A DNA stretch of 64,000 nucleotides from Cyanoderma ruficeps (Eukaryota > Chordata > Aves > Passeriformes > Timaliidae), in contig VZDJ01000041.1 in NCBI GenBank assembly GCA_008694505.1, forward strand, positions 4,978,417 through 5,042,416. Reading direction: 5' to 3'. A program made the position numbers and the translations under genes. The stretch's first letter is position 1, and each line of letters opens with the position of its first letter. The notes beneath the pieces are model-generated. The model saw only the letters and a program-made list of their open reading frames with translations. It was not told where the DNA came from and ran no database searches. Below, piece after piece: positions 54,601 through 59,900 of this stretch.

Positions 54601-56974
54601 TAAGTGATGGTAATTAAGTGCTGGGTGAAATCCTGTTCAGCTAAGATGGACAGCAAGCCCTTAAGCTTTCAATGCCATCTTTCCCACTGCTGGTGAGACA
54701 AAGGGATTTTCTGACTGCTGCTCAGTAGCCCTGCTGCAAGATGTGCTGCCACAACTGCACCGGCTCCCAGGAGCCGCTCACTGCTTGACGTGCAGCTCCA
54801 ACACATTTGCTCACGTGCAGCAGCTCTCAGCTACTCCTGAACACACATTGCTCACCTCTCATTGTCCTTTTGTTTTGTTCTTTAAAAGTCTATCCCTAAC
54901 TGAAGACAATGGGAATTTTATCACTGATTACAGCTTTATCACTGATTTAATCAGAACTAAGGCTTCAAAGCCATCTTCAAATTAAGAGATTTCTCTACTT
55001 TGGAAACTCCTTAATTGACTGGCACACCCTGACCTACCAACATCTGGATTTCTTTGTCTCCCAAGAGTGTACAAGTTTTTTTGGTATCTCTAAGCTTGAC
55101 TCTGCATGATCTGCATTTTCCTGCCTCCAGGAAAAACAGAAACAAACACTCTCTTGGCAGAATGGCATAAAATAAGCATGGAATTAAGGGCATTGCTGGA
55201 TCATAGCAACGCTGGGCAGCACCATGACAGCAGAAGCTCTTCCAAGCTCTGCAGCCCTAACTTAGACAATGTAACCAGATATTAGATGTAAAGTTGGTAA
55301 CCGTAGTTTGCATATTAAAAGTCTAACTCAGACACAAACCAACATTTCACTCATAAAGTGGTAGAAATCCTTAAAGCAGTAGTTTATACAAATTTATTAT
55401 TTTATTAAATATCGTACTTACCTTATTGGCAGAGGACAGATAGATGTAGTTATTATTCATGGGATCAAGTCGTAGTTTGGGGAAAATGGAAGTTTCTTCC
55501 TCAATTTCATATAAAACCTCTGGGCAATTAGATTTCATATCCTCATTAAGAACAGCCTAAAACATGTGTAATTAAATTAGTCCCATGTTCTTTTATTGAT
55601 CACTCAACATCTTAAACAAAAGCCTAATTTCAGTTACATCAAAGGTTCTGAGATGAATTACTGTGCCATGATTCAATTCACCTACTGCACTGGTCCTCAC
55701 ACTGGAAAAAGATGAAGGAAGAGACCATAAGAAGAGAATTTCAACAAAATCCACACCAGACACATTTAGCACTGAATTTGGCACTGGTTTAGCATACGAA
55801 ACATGCCTTCCACCTGTTACTGATTGATTCGGAAACTGAATGTGGAAGAAATGCCTATATCCCAAAATCACAACCTTTTACTCCTATCAATGGAGAAGAG
55901 AGTATTAGCCTTCAGAAAACAAACTAACATTCAGACACGCATAAAGTAAAAAGGAACTTACACAAATTTCTTTGTGGCTACTCTTAGTATACTACTATTT
56001 TCCACCACCCTTTGCACAGAATGCAAGGGAATCAGAGACCCCAGAAACTTTATTTTGCAAGTCAACAAGCACACCAACATTGGTTTTTCATGACTAAACA
56101 AGGGAGGTGTGTTCACTGTCTCCACTGTGTTGAGGAGACATGGAAAACTTCAATTTCATTTTACTTTATCAAAAGCAAAATGAAATCAAATGGACAAAGC
56201 TTTTCAAGGTCCCTACTATATTCCTCTCCAAATGTCTGCATAATAAAAATAATGAATGAGAGTCATCCTTTGCAGCGTAGACAGGAAATGTCTATACTGC
56301 AAAAAAACCCATTCTTGCAAAACCCAGAAAAAATTCAAGCATAAAAGACATTTGGCTGGATGGTTGAAATGTTCGATAATGAGATAAGATGACTTTCACT
56401 TTCAAGCAATGGATTTAAGTTAGTGTAGGTCAACTATTCAGAAGCTAAGGCAAAATGAATCTTGACTTTTCTCTCTAATGGACAGCTTTTCACATCACAC
56501 AGGCAAACAAATTCACTTCCAAAATCAAACAGTATTTAATATTTCTACTGAAAAATCAAAGCAAGGAGGGAAACAAGGCAAAATAACTGAGAACTCCACA
56601 GTTTGTAAATTAATACTGTGGGCATTAGTGTTTTAATGAAATGTTTACTTGAATTTTAGCAGGGTACATAATTGCTTTTGAAAGTTATCTTACTCACCAA
56701 ATGACCATACAGCAGTTATTTCCCAAACAAAAATTATAGATTCAGGGAATCATATTTGTTTATAATACACTGAATAAACCAGGAAATATTTACCCACTTG
56801 AACAGCAGCAGCAGCTCGTGGAGAAGGGAAGAGCTGCCAGACTCAGCTTACCTTCAGTAACTGTCCATCATCTGTTCCCAAAAAGAGAACTATATGATTC
56901 AAAACAACTGTGCCATAAACAGCCACTAATCCAGAGTGAATCAAGGTAGGTAATTTCTTGATTGATTGTGCCTC
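538..56974 (-). CDS. PLXNC1: Plexin-C1 (PLXNC1), spliced exons 2-31; first exon outside window
   Basis: Thirty exons on the minus strand join in frame (3,555 nt, 1,184 residues plus TGA). Plexin-C1 is a single-pass receptor for semaphorin 7A; its cytoplasmic domain is a GTPase-activating protein for Rap, controlled by a Rho-GTPase-binding insert (family knowledge). Visible domains: sema C-terminus (residues 1-94), PSI (95-127), second PSI-like cluster (231-258), IPT repeats (about 274-540), transmembrane helix (about 559-580), coiled-coil juxtamembrane (581-610), split GAP (610-815 and 939-1150) with the RBD between. The C-terminus ends in the basic/aromatic motif KKKCKWH, close to the mammalian KCKWM ending as I recall it. 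Plexin A, B and D genes are less likely: the ectodomain is short, with two PSI units, and there is no PDZ-binding tail. The start codon, signal peptide and most of the sema domain are upstream of the window. Confidence 0.94.
643..2303. other. Intron 30
   Basis: It begins GTAAGC on the gene strand at exon 30 and ends at the AG before exon 31. Short open frames here, including one of 108 codons at 2036-2362 on the plus strand, lie opposite the gene and show no domain. I see no repeat element. Confidence 0.85.
2304..2378 (-). CDS. PLXNC1: PLXNC1 exon 30
   Basis: 75 nt, residues 1126-1150, phase 0 at both ends. It encodes [18 protein letters not shown] followed by IVKYYDE, a C-terminal GAP helix typical of plexins. 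Donor GTAAGC, acceptor TTTTAG. The intron before it is only 95 bp. Confidence 0.96.
2474..2614 (-). CDS. PLXNC1: PLXNC1 exon 29
   Basis: 141 nt, residues 1079-1125, phase 0 at both ends. It contains the plexin-wide motif [10 protein letters not shown], followed by [11 protein letters not shown]. Donor GTATGG. The acceptor is TTTAAG|GAAG; a second AG four bases into the exon would shift the frame, so the first is taken. Confidence 0.96.
2615..4450. other. Intron 28
   Basis: Unique-looking AT-rich sequence with donor GTAATG. I saw no recognisable transposon or gene in it. Confidence 0.85.
4451..4598 (-). CDS. PLXNC1: PLXNC1 exon 28 (GAP, second arginine region)
   Basis: 148 nt, residues 1029-1078. 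Its first base completes a Ser codon split across the intron. The motif SLPLRFWVN carries Arg1033, which matches the second conserved arginine of the plexin [14 protein letters not shown] follows, then [11 protein letters not shown]. Acceptor ACTAG, donor GTAATG. Confidence 0.97.
4599..5037. other. Intron 27
   Basis: A 439-bp intron with a GTATGC donor. It holds nothing recognisable beyond the splice sites. Confidence 0.88.
5038..5201 (-). CDS. PLXNC1: PLXNC1 exon 27 (GAP)
   Basis: 164 nt, residues 975-1028 plus two bases of codon 1029. It reads [20 protein letters not shown] and later [15 protein letters not shown] and [12 protein letters not shown], a signature block of the plexin GAP C-terminal half. 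Acceptor TTTTCAG, donor GTATGC. Confidence 0.97.
5202..7120. other. Intron 26
   Basis: 1.9 kb with no recognisable element. It contains a short GA-rich stretch near 6,030-6,050 and an 11-bp perfect inverted repeat at 6834-6868. Confidence 0.85.
6834..6868. repeat. Inverted repeat (11-bp arms, 13-base loop)
   Basis: Arms ACAACCTTTTT (6834-6844) and AAAAAGGTTGT (6858-6868) are perfectly complementary. The T-rich arm limits stability. It lies inside intron 26 with no known role. Confidence 0.75.
7121..7228 (-). CDS. PLXNC1: PLXNC1 exon 26
   Basis: 108 nt, residues 939-974, phase 0 at both ends. It starts ILPDSE, has a Lys-rich linker, then [15 protein letters not shown], the conserved helix re-entering the GAP after the RBD. 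Acceptor GACAG, donor GTAAAC. Confidence 0.95.
7317..7348 (-). CDS. PLXNC1: PLXNC1 exon 25 (32-nt microexon)
   Basis: Only 32 nt: it completes an Asp codon and then encodes [10 protein letters not shown] (residues 928-938). It has a GTTTAG acceptor and a strong GTGAGT donor. The flanking phases require it (G|AT before, phase 0 after). Only 88 bp separate it from exon 26, so recognition may depend on that neighbour. Confidence 0.92.
7349..8382. other. Intron 24
   Basis: About 1.0 kb. It includes an imperfect direct repeat (GTAAGCCCYTCTGT) near 8173-8202. No gene or transposon recognised. Confidence 0.85.
8383..8437 (-). CDS. PLXNC1: PLXNC1 exon 24
   Basis: 55 nt, residues 910-927 plus one base. 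It encodes [18 protein letters not shown], the last strand of the Rho-GTPase-binding domain followed by a basic linker. Acceptor TTTCAG, donor GTAACA. Confidence 0.94.
10178..10234. repeat. Two-copy tandem repeat, 32-bp period
   Basis: GCCTGCTCCTGGAC and GCCTGCTCCTGGAA start 32 bases apart, at 10178 and 10210, and each is followed by a GTGTGATA segment. Confidence 0.85.
10356..10385. repeat. Perfect two-copy 15-bp tandem repeat
   Basis: ATGAAGTGATAGTAC occurs twice back to back, at 10356-10370 and 10371-10385. Confidence 0.93.
12639..12742 (-). CDS. PLXNC1: PLXNC1 exon 23 (Rho-GTPase-binding domain)
   Basis: 104 nt, residues 875-909. Its first two bases complete a Glu codon. It reads [17 protein letters not shown] and then [12 protein letters not shown], the middle of the RBD. 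Acceptor CTGCAG, donor GTAAGC. An overlapping 137-codon frame on the plus strand is an antisense shadow. Confidence 0.95.
12743..13934. other. Intron 22
   Basis: 1.2 kb. A GGAAGGAAGGAAGG-like purine run lies near 13,530. Otherwise unremarkable. Confidence 0.85.
13935..14112 (-). CDS. PLXNC1: PLXNC1 exon 22 (start of Rho-GTPase-binding domain)
   Basis: 178 nt, residues 816-874 plus one base. It has [14 protein letters not shown], then [20 protein letters not shown], the ubiquitin-like first half of the plexin RBD, and [10 protein letters not shown]. Acceptor TTCCCCAG, donor GTAAGA. Confidence 0.96.
18327..19400. repeat. Pair of diverged direct repeats about 1 kb apart
   Basis: GGCTTGCTTCCTCAGCC near 18,327 recurs as GGCTTGCTTCCCCAGCC near 19,329. 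Each is followed by AAGTCTCTTTCA and a similar CAGC..TTTA segment. Likeness runs over about 75 bp by eye. Nature unknown; perhaps old transposon remnants. Confidence 0.5.
18746..18893. repeat. Diverged tandem duplication, about 75-80-bp unit
   Basis: GTATCCTGCTTTTACTGGTT and GTACCCTGTTACTGATTTG each lead into GAACTGAACTCCC or GAATTGAACTCCC, and both units end in GCACCTACAC or GTGCCTACAC. Two imperfect copies are visible. Confidence 0.5.
21473..21619 (-). CDS. PLXNC1: PLXNC1 exon 21 (GAP)
   Basis: 147 nt, residues 767-815, phase 0 at both ends. It starts [20 protein letters not shown] and contains [20 protein letters not shown], equivalent to the KGPIDAITGEARYSL segment of other plexins. Acceptor CCTAG, donor GTATGT. 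Confidence 0.96.
21620..22963. other. Intron 20
   Basis: 1.3 kb with a GTACGT donor. A 99-codon minus-strand frame at 22165-22464 has no splice context or domain. No transposon recognised. Confidence 0.85.
22964..23162 (-). CDS. PLXNC1: PLXNC1 exon 20 (GAP, first arginine region)
   Basis: 199 nt, residues 700-766. It contains [16 protein letters not shown] and [19 protein letters not shown]. Arg743/Arg744 are in the conserved LLLRRTES motif that supplies the first arginine finger of plexin GAPs. The acceptor tract is unusual, with ten consecutive C just upstream (see findings). Skipping this exon would break the frame. Confidence 0.97.
23163..23709. other. Intron 19
   Basis: 547 bp, donor GTATAG. 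The end next to exon 20 is a C-rich polypyrimidine tract (G-run 23171-23180 on the plus strand). No other feature. Confidence 0.87.
23171..23180. repeat. G10/C10 homopolymer in exon 20 splice acceptor
   Basis: Ten consecutive G on the plus strand. On the gene strand this is C10 followed by TCCCACAG and exon 20, so it forms the polypyrimidine tract itself. Confidence 0.93.
23710..23834 (-). CDS. PLXNC1: PLXNC1 exon 19 (GAP)
   Basis: 125 nt, residues 659-699 plus two bases. It reads [20 protein letters not shown], then [13 protein letters not shown], the plexin helix pair equivalent to FIRTLESQRSFSMRDR. Acceptor TTCCAG, donor GTATAG. Confidence 0.96.
23835..24322. other. Intron 18
   Basis: 488 bp, donor GTAAGC. 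No feature recognised. Confidence 0.87.
24323..24364 (-). CDS. PLXNC1: PLXNC1 exon 18 (42-nt microexon)
   Basis: 42 nt, residues 645-658, encoding [14 protein letters not shown]. Phase 0 at both ends, acceptor TTTTAG, donor GTAAGC. It falls in the linker between the juxtamembrane FFPE motif and the first GAP helices. Because it is symmetric it could be skipped without a frameshift; whether it is skipped is unknown. Confidence 0.9.
25022..25670 (-). mobile_element. CR1 LINE, 3'-end fragment (sense to PLXNC1)
   Basis: On the plus strand it begins ACAGAATCACAGAATGATTT, the reverse complement of the CR1 3' terminus with its ATTCTRTG-type repeat. It continues through familiar antisense CR1 phrases: GGGCAACCTGTTCTGGAGT, CCTCCTCTGGACCTGCTCTA and CTCCAGATGGGGTCTCAC. 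The 5' end is truncated near 25,670, as usual for CR1. It is diverged by many substitutions and carries no intact ORF2. It is the clearest avian repeat in the window. Confidence 0.92.
25808..25821. repeat. (AC)n microsatellite, about 7 units
   Basis: Uninterrupted alternating AC within intron 17. Confidence 0.9.
28173..28276 (-). CDS. PLXNC1: PLXNC1 exon 17 (juxtamembrane / GAP entry)
   Basis: 104 nt, residues 610-644, completing a split Gly codon. It reads [20 protein letters not shown] then [14 protein letters not shown], matching the conserved VPFLDYKxYAxRVLFP block of plexins. Acceptor TTTCAG, donor GTAAAT. Confidence 0.97.
28277..28628. other. Intron 16
   Basis: 352 bp, donor GTAGGT. 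Nothing else seen. Confidence 0.88.
28629..28730 (-). CDS. PLXNC1: PLXNC1 exon 16 (juxtamembrane coiled coil)
   Basis: 102 nt, residues 576-609. After [12 protein letters not shown] at the inner membrane face comes a heptad-like charged helix, [20 protein letters not shown]. In plexins this helix takes part in dimer control. Acceptor TTTTAG, donor GTAGGT. Confidence 0.96.
28731..29749. other. Intron 15
   Basis: 1.0 kb, donor GTAAGT. AT-rich, with short A-runs at about 29180 and 29273-29283. No element recognised. Confidence 0.86.
29750..29849 (-). CDS. PLXNC1: PLXNC1 exon 15 (transmembrane helix)
   Basis: 100 nt, residues 543-575 plus one base. After [15 protein letters not shown] comes the hydrophobic stretch [18 protein letters not shown], which continues into exon 16 as AAFIVTRY. 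This gives a membrane span at about 559-580 with Arg/Lys on the cytoplasmic side. Acceptor TTCCAG, donor GTAAGT. Confidence 0.96.
31090..31390 (-). mobile_element. Ancient CR1/L3-like LINE fragment, endonuclease-RT linker region
   Basis: The plus strand has TTGAAAACTGAGACAAAGCA then TTCACTTAATTTTCTG and CATCTAGTGGCCCC. In antisense CR1/L3 copies I know this pattern as the linker between endonuclease and reverse transcriptase. Heavily decayed, boundaries approximate, family uncertain. Confidence 0.6.
31400..32240 (-). mobile_element. Ancient CR1/L3-like LINE fragment, reverse transcriptase region
   Basis: Reading upward on the plus strand are antisense RT landmarks in the expected order: a CGTCAGCAAGTGTTATT segment (the ADD active-site region), GGTCTTTCATGAGTAATTTA near 31,735, TGTTCTCCAGTCATACAGTA near 31,860 (the PEDW-like region), and GGAAAACTAAGGCAAGAGA near 32,107 (linker). 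Every frame is broken. It is sense to PLXNC1. Ends are approximate. Confidence 0.65.
33267..33458 (-). CDS. PLXNC1: PLXNC1 exon 14 (last ectodomain exon)
   Basis: 192 nt, residues 479-542, phase 0 at both ends. It begins [20 protein letters not shown] and ends DFSTVKVF, an IPT-type beta-rich segment before the membrane. Sequons include NIS and NIT. Acceptor CTCTAG, donor GTAAGT. Only 111 bp separate it from exon 13. Confidence 0.94.
33570..33776 (-). CDS. PLXNC1: PLXNC1 exon 13 (IPT region)
   Basis: 207 nt, residues 410-478, phase 0 at both ends. It contains [18 protein letters not shown] and later [20 protein letters not shown]. The acceptor reads TTTCTAG|GTCTCTAG; the phase of exon 12 demands the first AG, because the second, 8 nt inside, would shift the frame. 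Donor GTAAGT. Confidence 0.94.
33777..34690. other. Intron 12
   Basis: 914 bp. Overlapping plus-strand frames near 34,200-34,456 have no domain. No element recognised. Confidence 0.85.
34691..34778 (-). CDS. PLXNC1: PLXNC1 exon 12 (IPT repeat)
   Basis: 88 nt, residues 380-409, completing a Ser codon. [20 protein letters not shown] follows SWI in exon 11, giving the classic IPT/TIG start (SGGxxxTxxGxNF). Acceptor TTGCAG, donor GTAAGT. Confidence 0.96.
34779..36039. other. Intron 11
   Basis: 1.3 kb, donor GTAAAT. Slightly GC-richer at 35,130-35,600, but no gene or transposon recognised. Confidence 0.85.
36040..36219 (-). CDS. PLXNC1: PLXNC1 exon 11 (IPT repeats)
   Basis: 180 nt, residues 320-379 plus two bases. 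It reads [20 protein letters not shown] and ends [11 protein letters not shown], linking one IPT unit to the next. Cysteines at SICIQ, KKCSP and PSCSR fit the IPT pattern. Acceptor CTCCAG, donor GTAAAT. Confidence 0.95.
36220..37258. other. Intron 10
   Basis: 1.0 kb, donor GTGAGT. It contains a pyrimidine tract of about 110 bp at 36,547-36,657. Nothing else recognised. Confidence 0.86.
36547..36657. repeat. Long polypyrimidine (T/C) tract
   Basis: Nearly uninterrupted T and C on the plus strand, with only a few A/G breaks, so the PLXNC1 pre-mRNA is purine-rich here. It ends in a T8 run. Such tracts can form triplex DNA; that role is inference only. Confidence 0.8.
37259..37398 (-). CDS. PLXNC1: PLXNC1 exon 10 (IPT repeat)
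   Basis: 140 nt, residues 274-319 plus two bases. It reads [20 protein letters not shown] then [15 protein letters not shown] and ITGCKPD, a clear IPT unit with a sequon at Asn299. Acceptor AATAG, donor GTGAGT. Confidence 0.96.
37399..41823. other. Intron 9
   Basis: 4.4 kb. A stretch at about 38,500-40,150 is noticeably GC-richer and has several overlapping open frames of up to 111 codons on both strands, but no domain or splice context. A T19 run lies at 41,432-41,450. No transposon recognised. Confidence 0.82.
41432..41450. repeat. T19 homopolymer
   Basis: Nineteen T on the plus strand (A19 on the gene strand). I found no retrocopy body or polyadenylation signal next to it. Confidence 0.93.
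41824..41877 (-). CDS. PLXNC1: PLXNC1 exon 9
   Basis: 54 nt, residues 256-273, phase 0 at both ends, encoding [18 protein letters not shown]. Cys258 probably closes the second PSI-like cluster. Acceptor TTCCAG, donor GTTAGT (weaker than the others). The intron to exon 8 is 120 bp. Confidence 0.9.
41998..42073 (-). CDS. PLXNC1: PLXNC1 exon 8 (second PSI-like domain)
   Basis: 76 nt, residues 230-255. It reads [20 protein letters not shown] with cysteines at 231, 234, 240, 243 and 254, the CxxC...CxxCxW spacing of PSI domains. The first base completes Asn230. Acceptor TTACCAG, donor GTGAAG. Confidence 0.94.
42074..43443. other. Intron 7
   Basis: 1.4 kb, donor GTAAGA. It contains a purine-rich run at 43,267-43,300 and a short (CA)n at 43,392-43,403. 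A 115-codon plus-strand frame at 42461-42808 has no domain. Confidence 0.85.
43444..43513 (-). CDS. PLXNC1: PLXNC1 exon 7
   Basis: 70 nt, residues 207-229 plus two bases. It reads [20 protein letters not shown] then LK, in the spacer between the PSI units, with a sequon at Asn221. The frame is fixed by phases on both sides (G|AT and AA|C). A different frame is also open across the exon but would not join. Acceptor TTCCAG, donor GTAAGA. Confidence 0.9.
43514..46868. other. Intron 6
   Basis: 3.4 kb, donor GTATGT. It contains overlapping small inverted repeats at 44,726-44,756. No gene or transposon recognised. Confidence 0.84.
44726..44756. repeat. Two overlapping 8-bp inverted repeats
   Basis: GTAAAATA (44726-44733) pairs with TATTTTAC (44741-44748), and TACTCCTA (44732-44739) pairs with TAGGAGTA (44749-44756). 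The two hairpins exclude each other. Confidence 0.75.
46869..47013 (-). CDS. PLXNC1: PLXNC1 exon 6
   Basis: 145 nt, residues 159-206 plus one base. It begins [20 protein letters not shown] and continues through [17 protein letters not shown]. Sequons at Asn164, Asn191 and Asn197 fit a glycosylated extracellular spacer. Acceptor TATAG, donor GTATGT. Confidence 0.93.
47014..47997. other. Intron 5
   Basis: 984 bp, donor GTATGT. No element recognised. Confidence 0.86.
47998..48112 (-). CDS. PLXNC1: PLXNC1 exon 5 (end of PSI 1)
   Basis: 115 nt, residues 120-158. It completes an Arg codon, then [20 protein letters not shown], and ends [10 protein letters not shown]. Cys121 and Cys127 complete the PSI begun in exon 4. 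Sequons at Asn126 and Asn138. Acceptor TTTTAG, donor GTATGT. Confidence 0.95.
51840..52430 (+). mobile_element. Old CR1-like LINE fragment, RT C-terminal part (antisense to PLXNC1)
   Basis: The plus strand reads like a worn CR1 ORF2: GTGGAATTCCTCAAAAATCC (the GIPQ.S motif), ATCTGCTGATGATACAAAGC (the ADDTK active-site motif), AACCTGGGGGCATTATTTGA and GTGATGCTGTCATGAAAAAG, in the right order and spacing. Several stops break every frame. Ends are approximate and no clear 3' terminus is visible. Confidence 0.75.
52456..52477. repeat. (GA)n microsatellite, about 11 units
   Basis: Uninterrupted alternating AG just downstream of the CR1 remnant. Confidence 0.92.
52518..52535 (+). other. G-run cluster, possible G-quadruplex
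   Basis: Seven G, T, three G, A, six G on the plus strand, which is the template strand of PLXNC1. This gives at least four G3 runs with one-base loops if the seven-G run is split. Confidence 0.55.
53316..53416 (-). CDS. PLXNC1: PLXNC1 exon 4 (PSI domain 1)
   Basis: 101 nt, residues 87-119 plus two bases. It reads [20 protein letters not shown] and then [13 protein letters not shown], the semaphorin/plexin PSI signature with Cys95, Cys104, Cys112 and Cys115. The VRRVPVA strand closes the sema propeller. Acceptor TTTCAG, donor GTATCT. Confidence 0.98.
53417..55421. other. Intron 3
   Basis: 2.0 kb, donor GTAAGT. A purine-rich run lies at 54,019-54,050. No gene or transposon recognised. Confidence 0.85.
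55422..55556 (-). CDS. PLXNC1: PLXNC1 exon 3 (sema domain, last blade)
   Basis: 135 nt, residues 42-86, phase 0 at both ends. It encodes [20 protein letters not shown] and later [17 protein letters not shown], equivalent to the YLYVMTxxQ segment at the end of plexin sema domains. Acceptor TTTTAG, donor GTAAGT. Confidence 0.96.
55557..56851. other. Intron 2
   Basis: 1.3 kb, donor GTAAGC. No element recognised; a 110-codon plus-strand frame at 56012-56344 has no domain. Confidence 0.85.
56852..56974 (-). CDS. PLXNC1: PLXNC1 exon 2 (sema domain)
   Basis: 123 nt, residues 1-41 of the visible protein, phase 0 at both ends. It contains [20 protein letters not shown] then DGQLLK, the sema-domain motif in which the propeller strand reaches GTDDGxLxK. 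Acceptor TTCTTAG, donor GTAAGC. It is the most 5' exon found. Its phase-0 start implies the upstream exon ends on a codon boundary. Confidence 0.96.
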
Positions 56975-59900
56975 CTAAGAATCAGATATAAGAAAAACAT
57001 ATTAAAAAATCATTCCCTATACTCCAAAACTTTGAGGAAAAGAAGAATCCTTGAAAAGATTCTCAGAGAACCAAACTTTAGACAATACTTTGAATAACAT
57101 TCTAATTCTGTCACAGTTTCAGAGCAACACATTGGAAATTACACTATGAAACTAGTTTTTCGTATATGACAACTGGTCATATCTGTAACAAATATCTGCT
57201 GCAGTTAAATCACTGACTCTAGTGGGATACAGACTCAGTGCAGCAGCAGTAAGTTACTTTGCAATAGGATTTCTCTTTTTTGGGACATAAGTCCTGGGGT
57301 TATTCAGAATTTCCAGTTCTTCTCAGTGAAGCCATGCTTTGCCATCACCTGAAGGCTAGATACACTCAGCAACCACTTTCAAAGGTATGCAAATATTCTG
57401 GAGAAAGAAGACACTTCAAACAAACAGTGTCTATGTGTATAAAAATGCAAACCTTCATCTTCCTTGACACTAGAGGAAGTAGAGATTTCTGTATTACATA
57501 AAAATGAGATAAAGCAATATAAAGTTCACGTCATGGAGAACATAAATGTAGCTGTTTGAGCTTTAAAATCAACACATTACCCTCAATTCTACATCCCATC
57601 GGGAGGAAATTAAGTGGCAAACATATGTAAGCAGTTCATGAAAAAAACATCATGCAGAAAATCCCTGTATCTTGTGGAATGAAAAACCAAACCAAATAAC
57701 TCTGATTGTAGATGATCGAGCATTGAAAGGAAATCTACATGTGTGGGAATAGGACCATTTACCAGGGGAACTCCCTAGAAGCCCATGTGCCTCCTTAGTA
57801 AGCAGTAACTCAGTTTTAAAGTCCTCTAATTGCTCTAAGTCAATCTCTGTGGTAGACATTGACAAAAGTGTGATTCCACCTGCTCTCCAAATGGGTCCAA
57901 CCCCAGCCAGGCTTTACTTCACCTTCCATGTAGAATGTTTTCCAGTGAACTTAGTTAAGGCAATGATGTGCCTAGAAAACGCTCTGTAAATCTACCTACC
58001 TACATCCTCATTTGAGTCATGCTCCTCATCACATGAACATGTGGCTGCACATACACCAGTGCTGGCACAAAGGAGTGGCAGGCATGGAGAGGTAAGAGAC
58101 AAGAGCTCAGGTAACACCAGGTCCTTGGGAACAAGCCCTGTAGGTTAGCTTGCGAAATCCAGAATTTCAGCCTCAAGGACAGATTCCTAAAACCTACAGG
58201 AACCCTCTGAGTGCAAGAGCCTACTTCACTTTAATGCACAAAACAAAGTGTGCAATGGACCATCAAAACTGACATTTAGAAGAAAGGTGAAGGCATTTCT
58301 CAAAGTTATGAAGCAAATCCATAACACAGTAATAGCCGAATTCAACTCTCTTGCATGCTGTGATGCTGGCTTAACCCCAAAAAGTCTTTCCACTAGAAAT
58401 ATTTTCTTTTCCTGAACTGCAATCCTAAGTCAATTAACATGTTCTTCAGTTATCTGAATTATTTTAATTAGCTTGAAAGAACAGCCACTTGGAATAAAAG
58501 AAGACTTGATTAACTTTCATATTTAAAGTCACTATTTCTTTTTTCATACAGCAGGAAGAAGACACAGGGAACTGTCATGCACTGGCACAGAACTTCAGTA
58601 AAACTCACTTGGCCATGAGAATCCAGTATTCTGGAGGTCTGTGTTAAGATAGGGAAGTGGGGCAGGGTGTGATTAAAGTGCAAGCACTTTAAGGTGGAAA
58701 AAGTTAACTCACTTTATTAATAGATCAGAAGGTAACAAAACTCCACAACTAGTGCACTCAGTGAGTCTTCACTGAGGTTAGAGAGTGAGGGAGTGGAGCT
58801 TTCACACTTTCACTCCCACCAATATTAGAAATATTTTTCTGCAGTGCACCATGTAGCAGTTCCTCACAGGAACTACCCTAGGTTCCTCACAGACTCTGTA
58901 CAACAAGATCACAGAAAAGAGAAGTACTCACTCGGTTTCTGTAAAGCTTTGCTGCCAGATTTTATTTTGACCCACATACTAATAAAATAACCAGTGTCAT
59001 ATCAGTGCATCCTCCTCATCTGACTGAAGAACCCATACTGACAAGTGTGGAAGTCTCCTCCCCTCCCTCTGCTTGCTAGAGGGAGGGTCAGCGTGACATT
59101 GAGCTAACACAGATAAGAAGAGGGGGAATTCAGACCATGGACAATCACAAAAAAAAATGCCTTCTCTCTTTTGCAACCTATTTGTCCAGTTTGCCCATTT
59201 CCTCCTGGGTACAGCTGCTGCTTTCACCCCTCTGTCACTCCTTTCCCACGTTCATTTACTGTTTTAACAAGCCCTTTTACCTCTTCCACTGTGACTAATG
59301 GGGTTACAGCACTGTAGGGTCTTCCCAAGCTGCTTCTTTCACAGCCAAATCCATTCTTAAAAATGCATTTACAGTCTAAACTTCCTTTACACTTGAAGAG
59401 CCATCCATCTCCATGGTCATCTGTTTGTCTCTCCTGCAACCTTTTCAGGCAAATACAAAAGCAAGAAAAGCAAAAGAAAAGATAATACCACACTGTAAAA
59501 CCTCCCATTTTTTAAATTCTTCAGTTCCATCCTCTGTTCTAACCCTGTAGTCCCTCTACGGTCTATAGTTGTTTGATTATTGGCATGGGAAGTATTTATA
59601 CTTGTTTTCTATTTGGCACTTCATTCTCAGATGTATCTCTGTATGACTCCAGCTGCAGCAACCATATTCACACTTCTACTTTCTCTCTTGATTTCCTCCT
59701 GATTATTTTACATTGCGCGCCTCACAGGAAAGGGCAGCTTTTTTTTTTTTAGCTCACACAGCACTCATCATATGCAGCTGTCCAAAAAGTAAAAATAAAG
59801 GGTTTGAGCATCTGAGTGAAAGAACAGATGCAGCTATACAAAAGAACACAAGATTTGTAAGTAGTGTACAGCAATAGTCAACTCTGAAACACGAGATGCT

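Noticed and set aside
538..56974. Plexin A, B or D identity
   Set aside because: The two-PSI short ectodomain, the KCKW C-terminus and the GAP/RBD wording fit plexin-C1 best; plexin B would carry a PDZ-binding tail.
59224..59508. 94-codon minus-strand frame with a hydrophobic Cys-rich start, considered as an upstream plexin exon or an old retroviral remnant
   Set aside because: No sema motif, no splice sites in the needed phase 0, and no retroviral hallmark that I could support.
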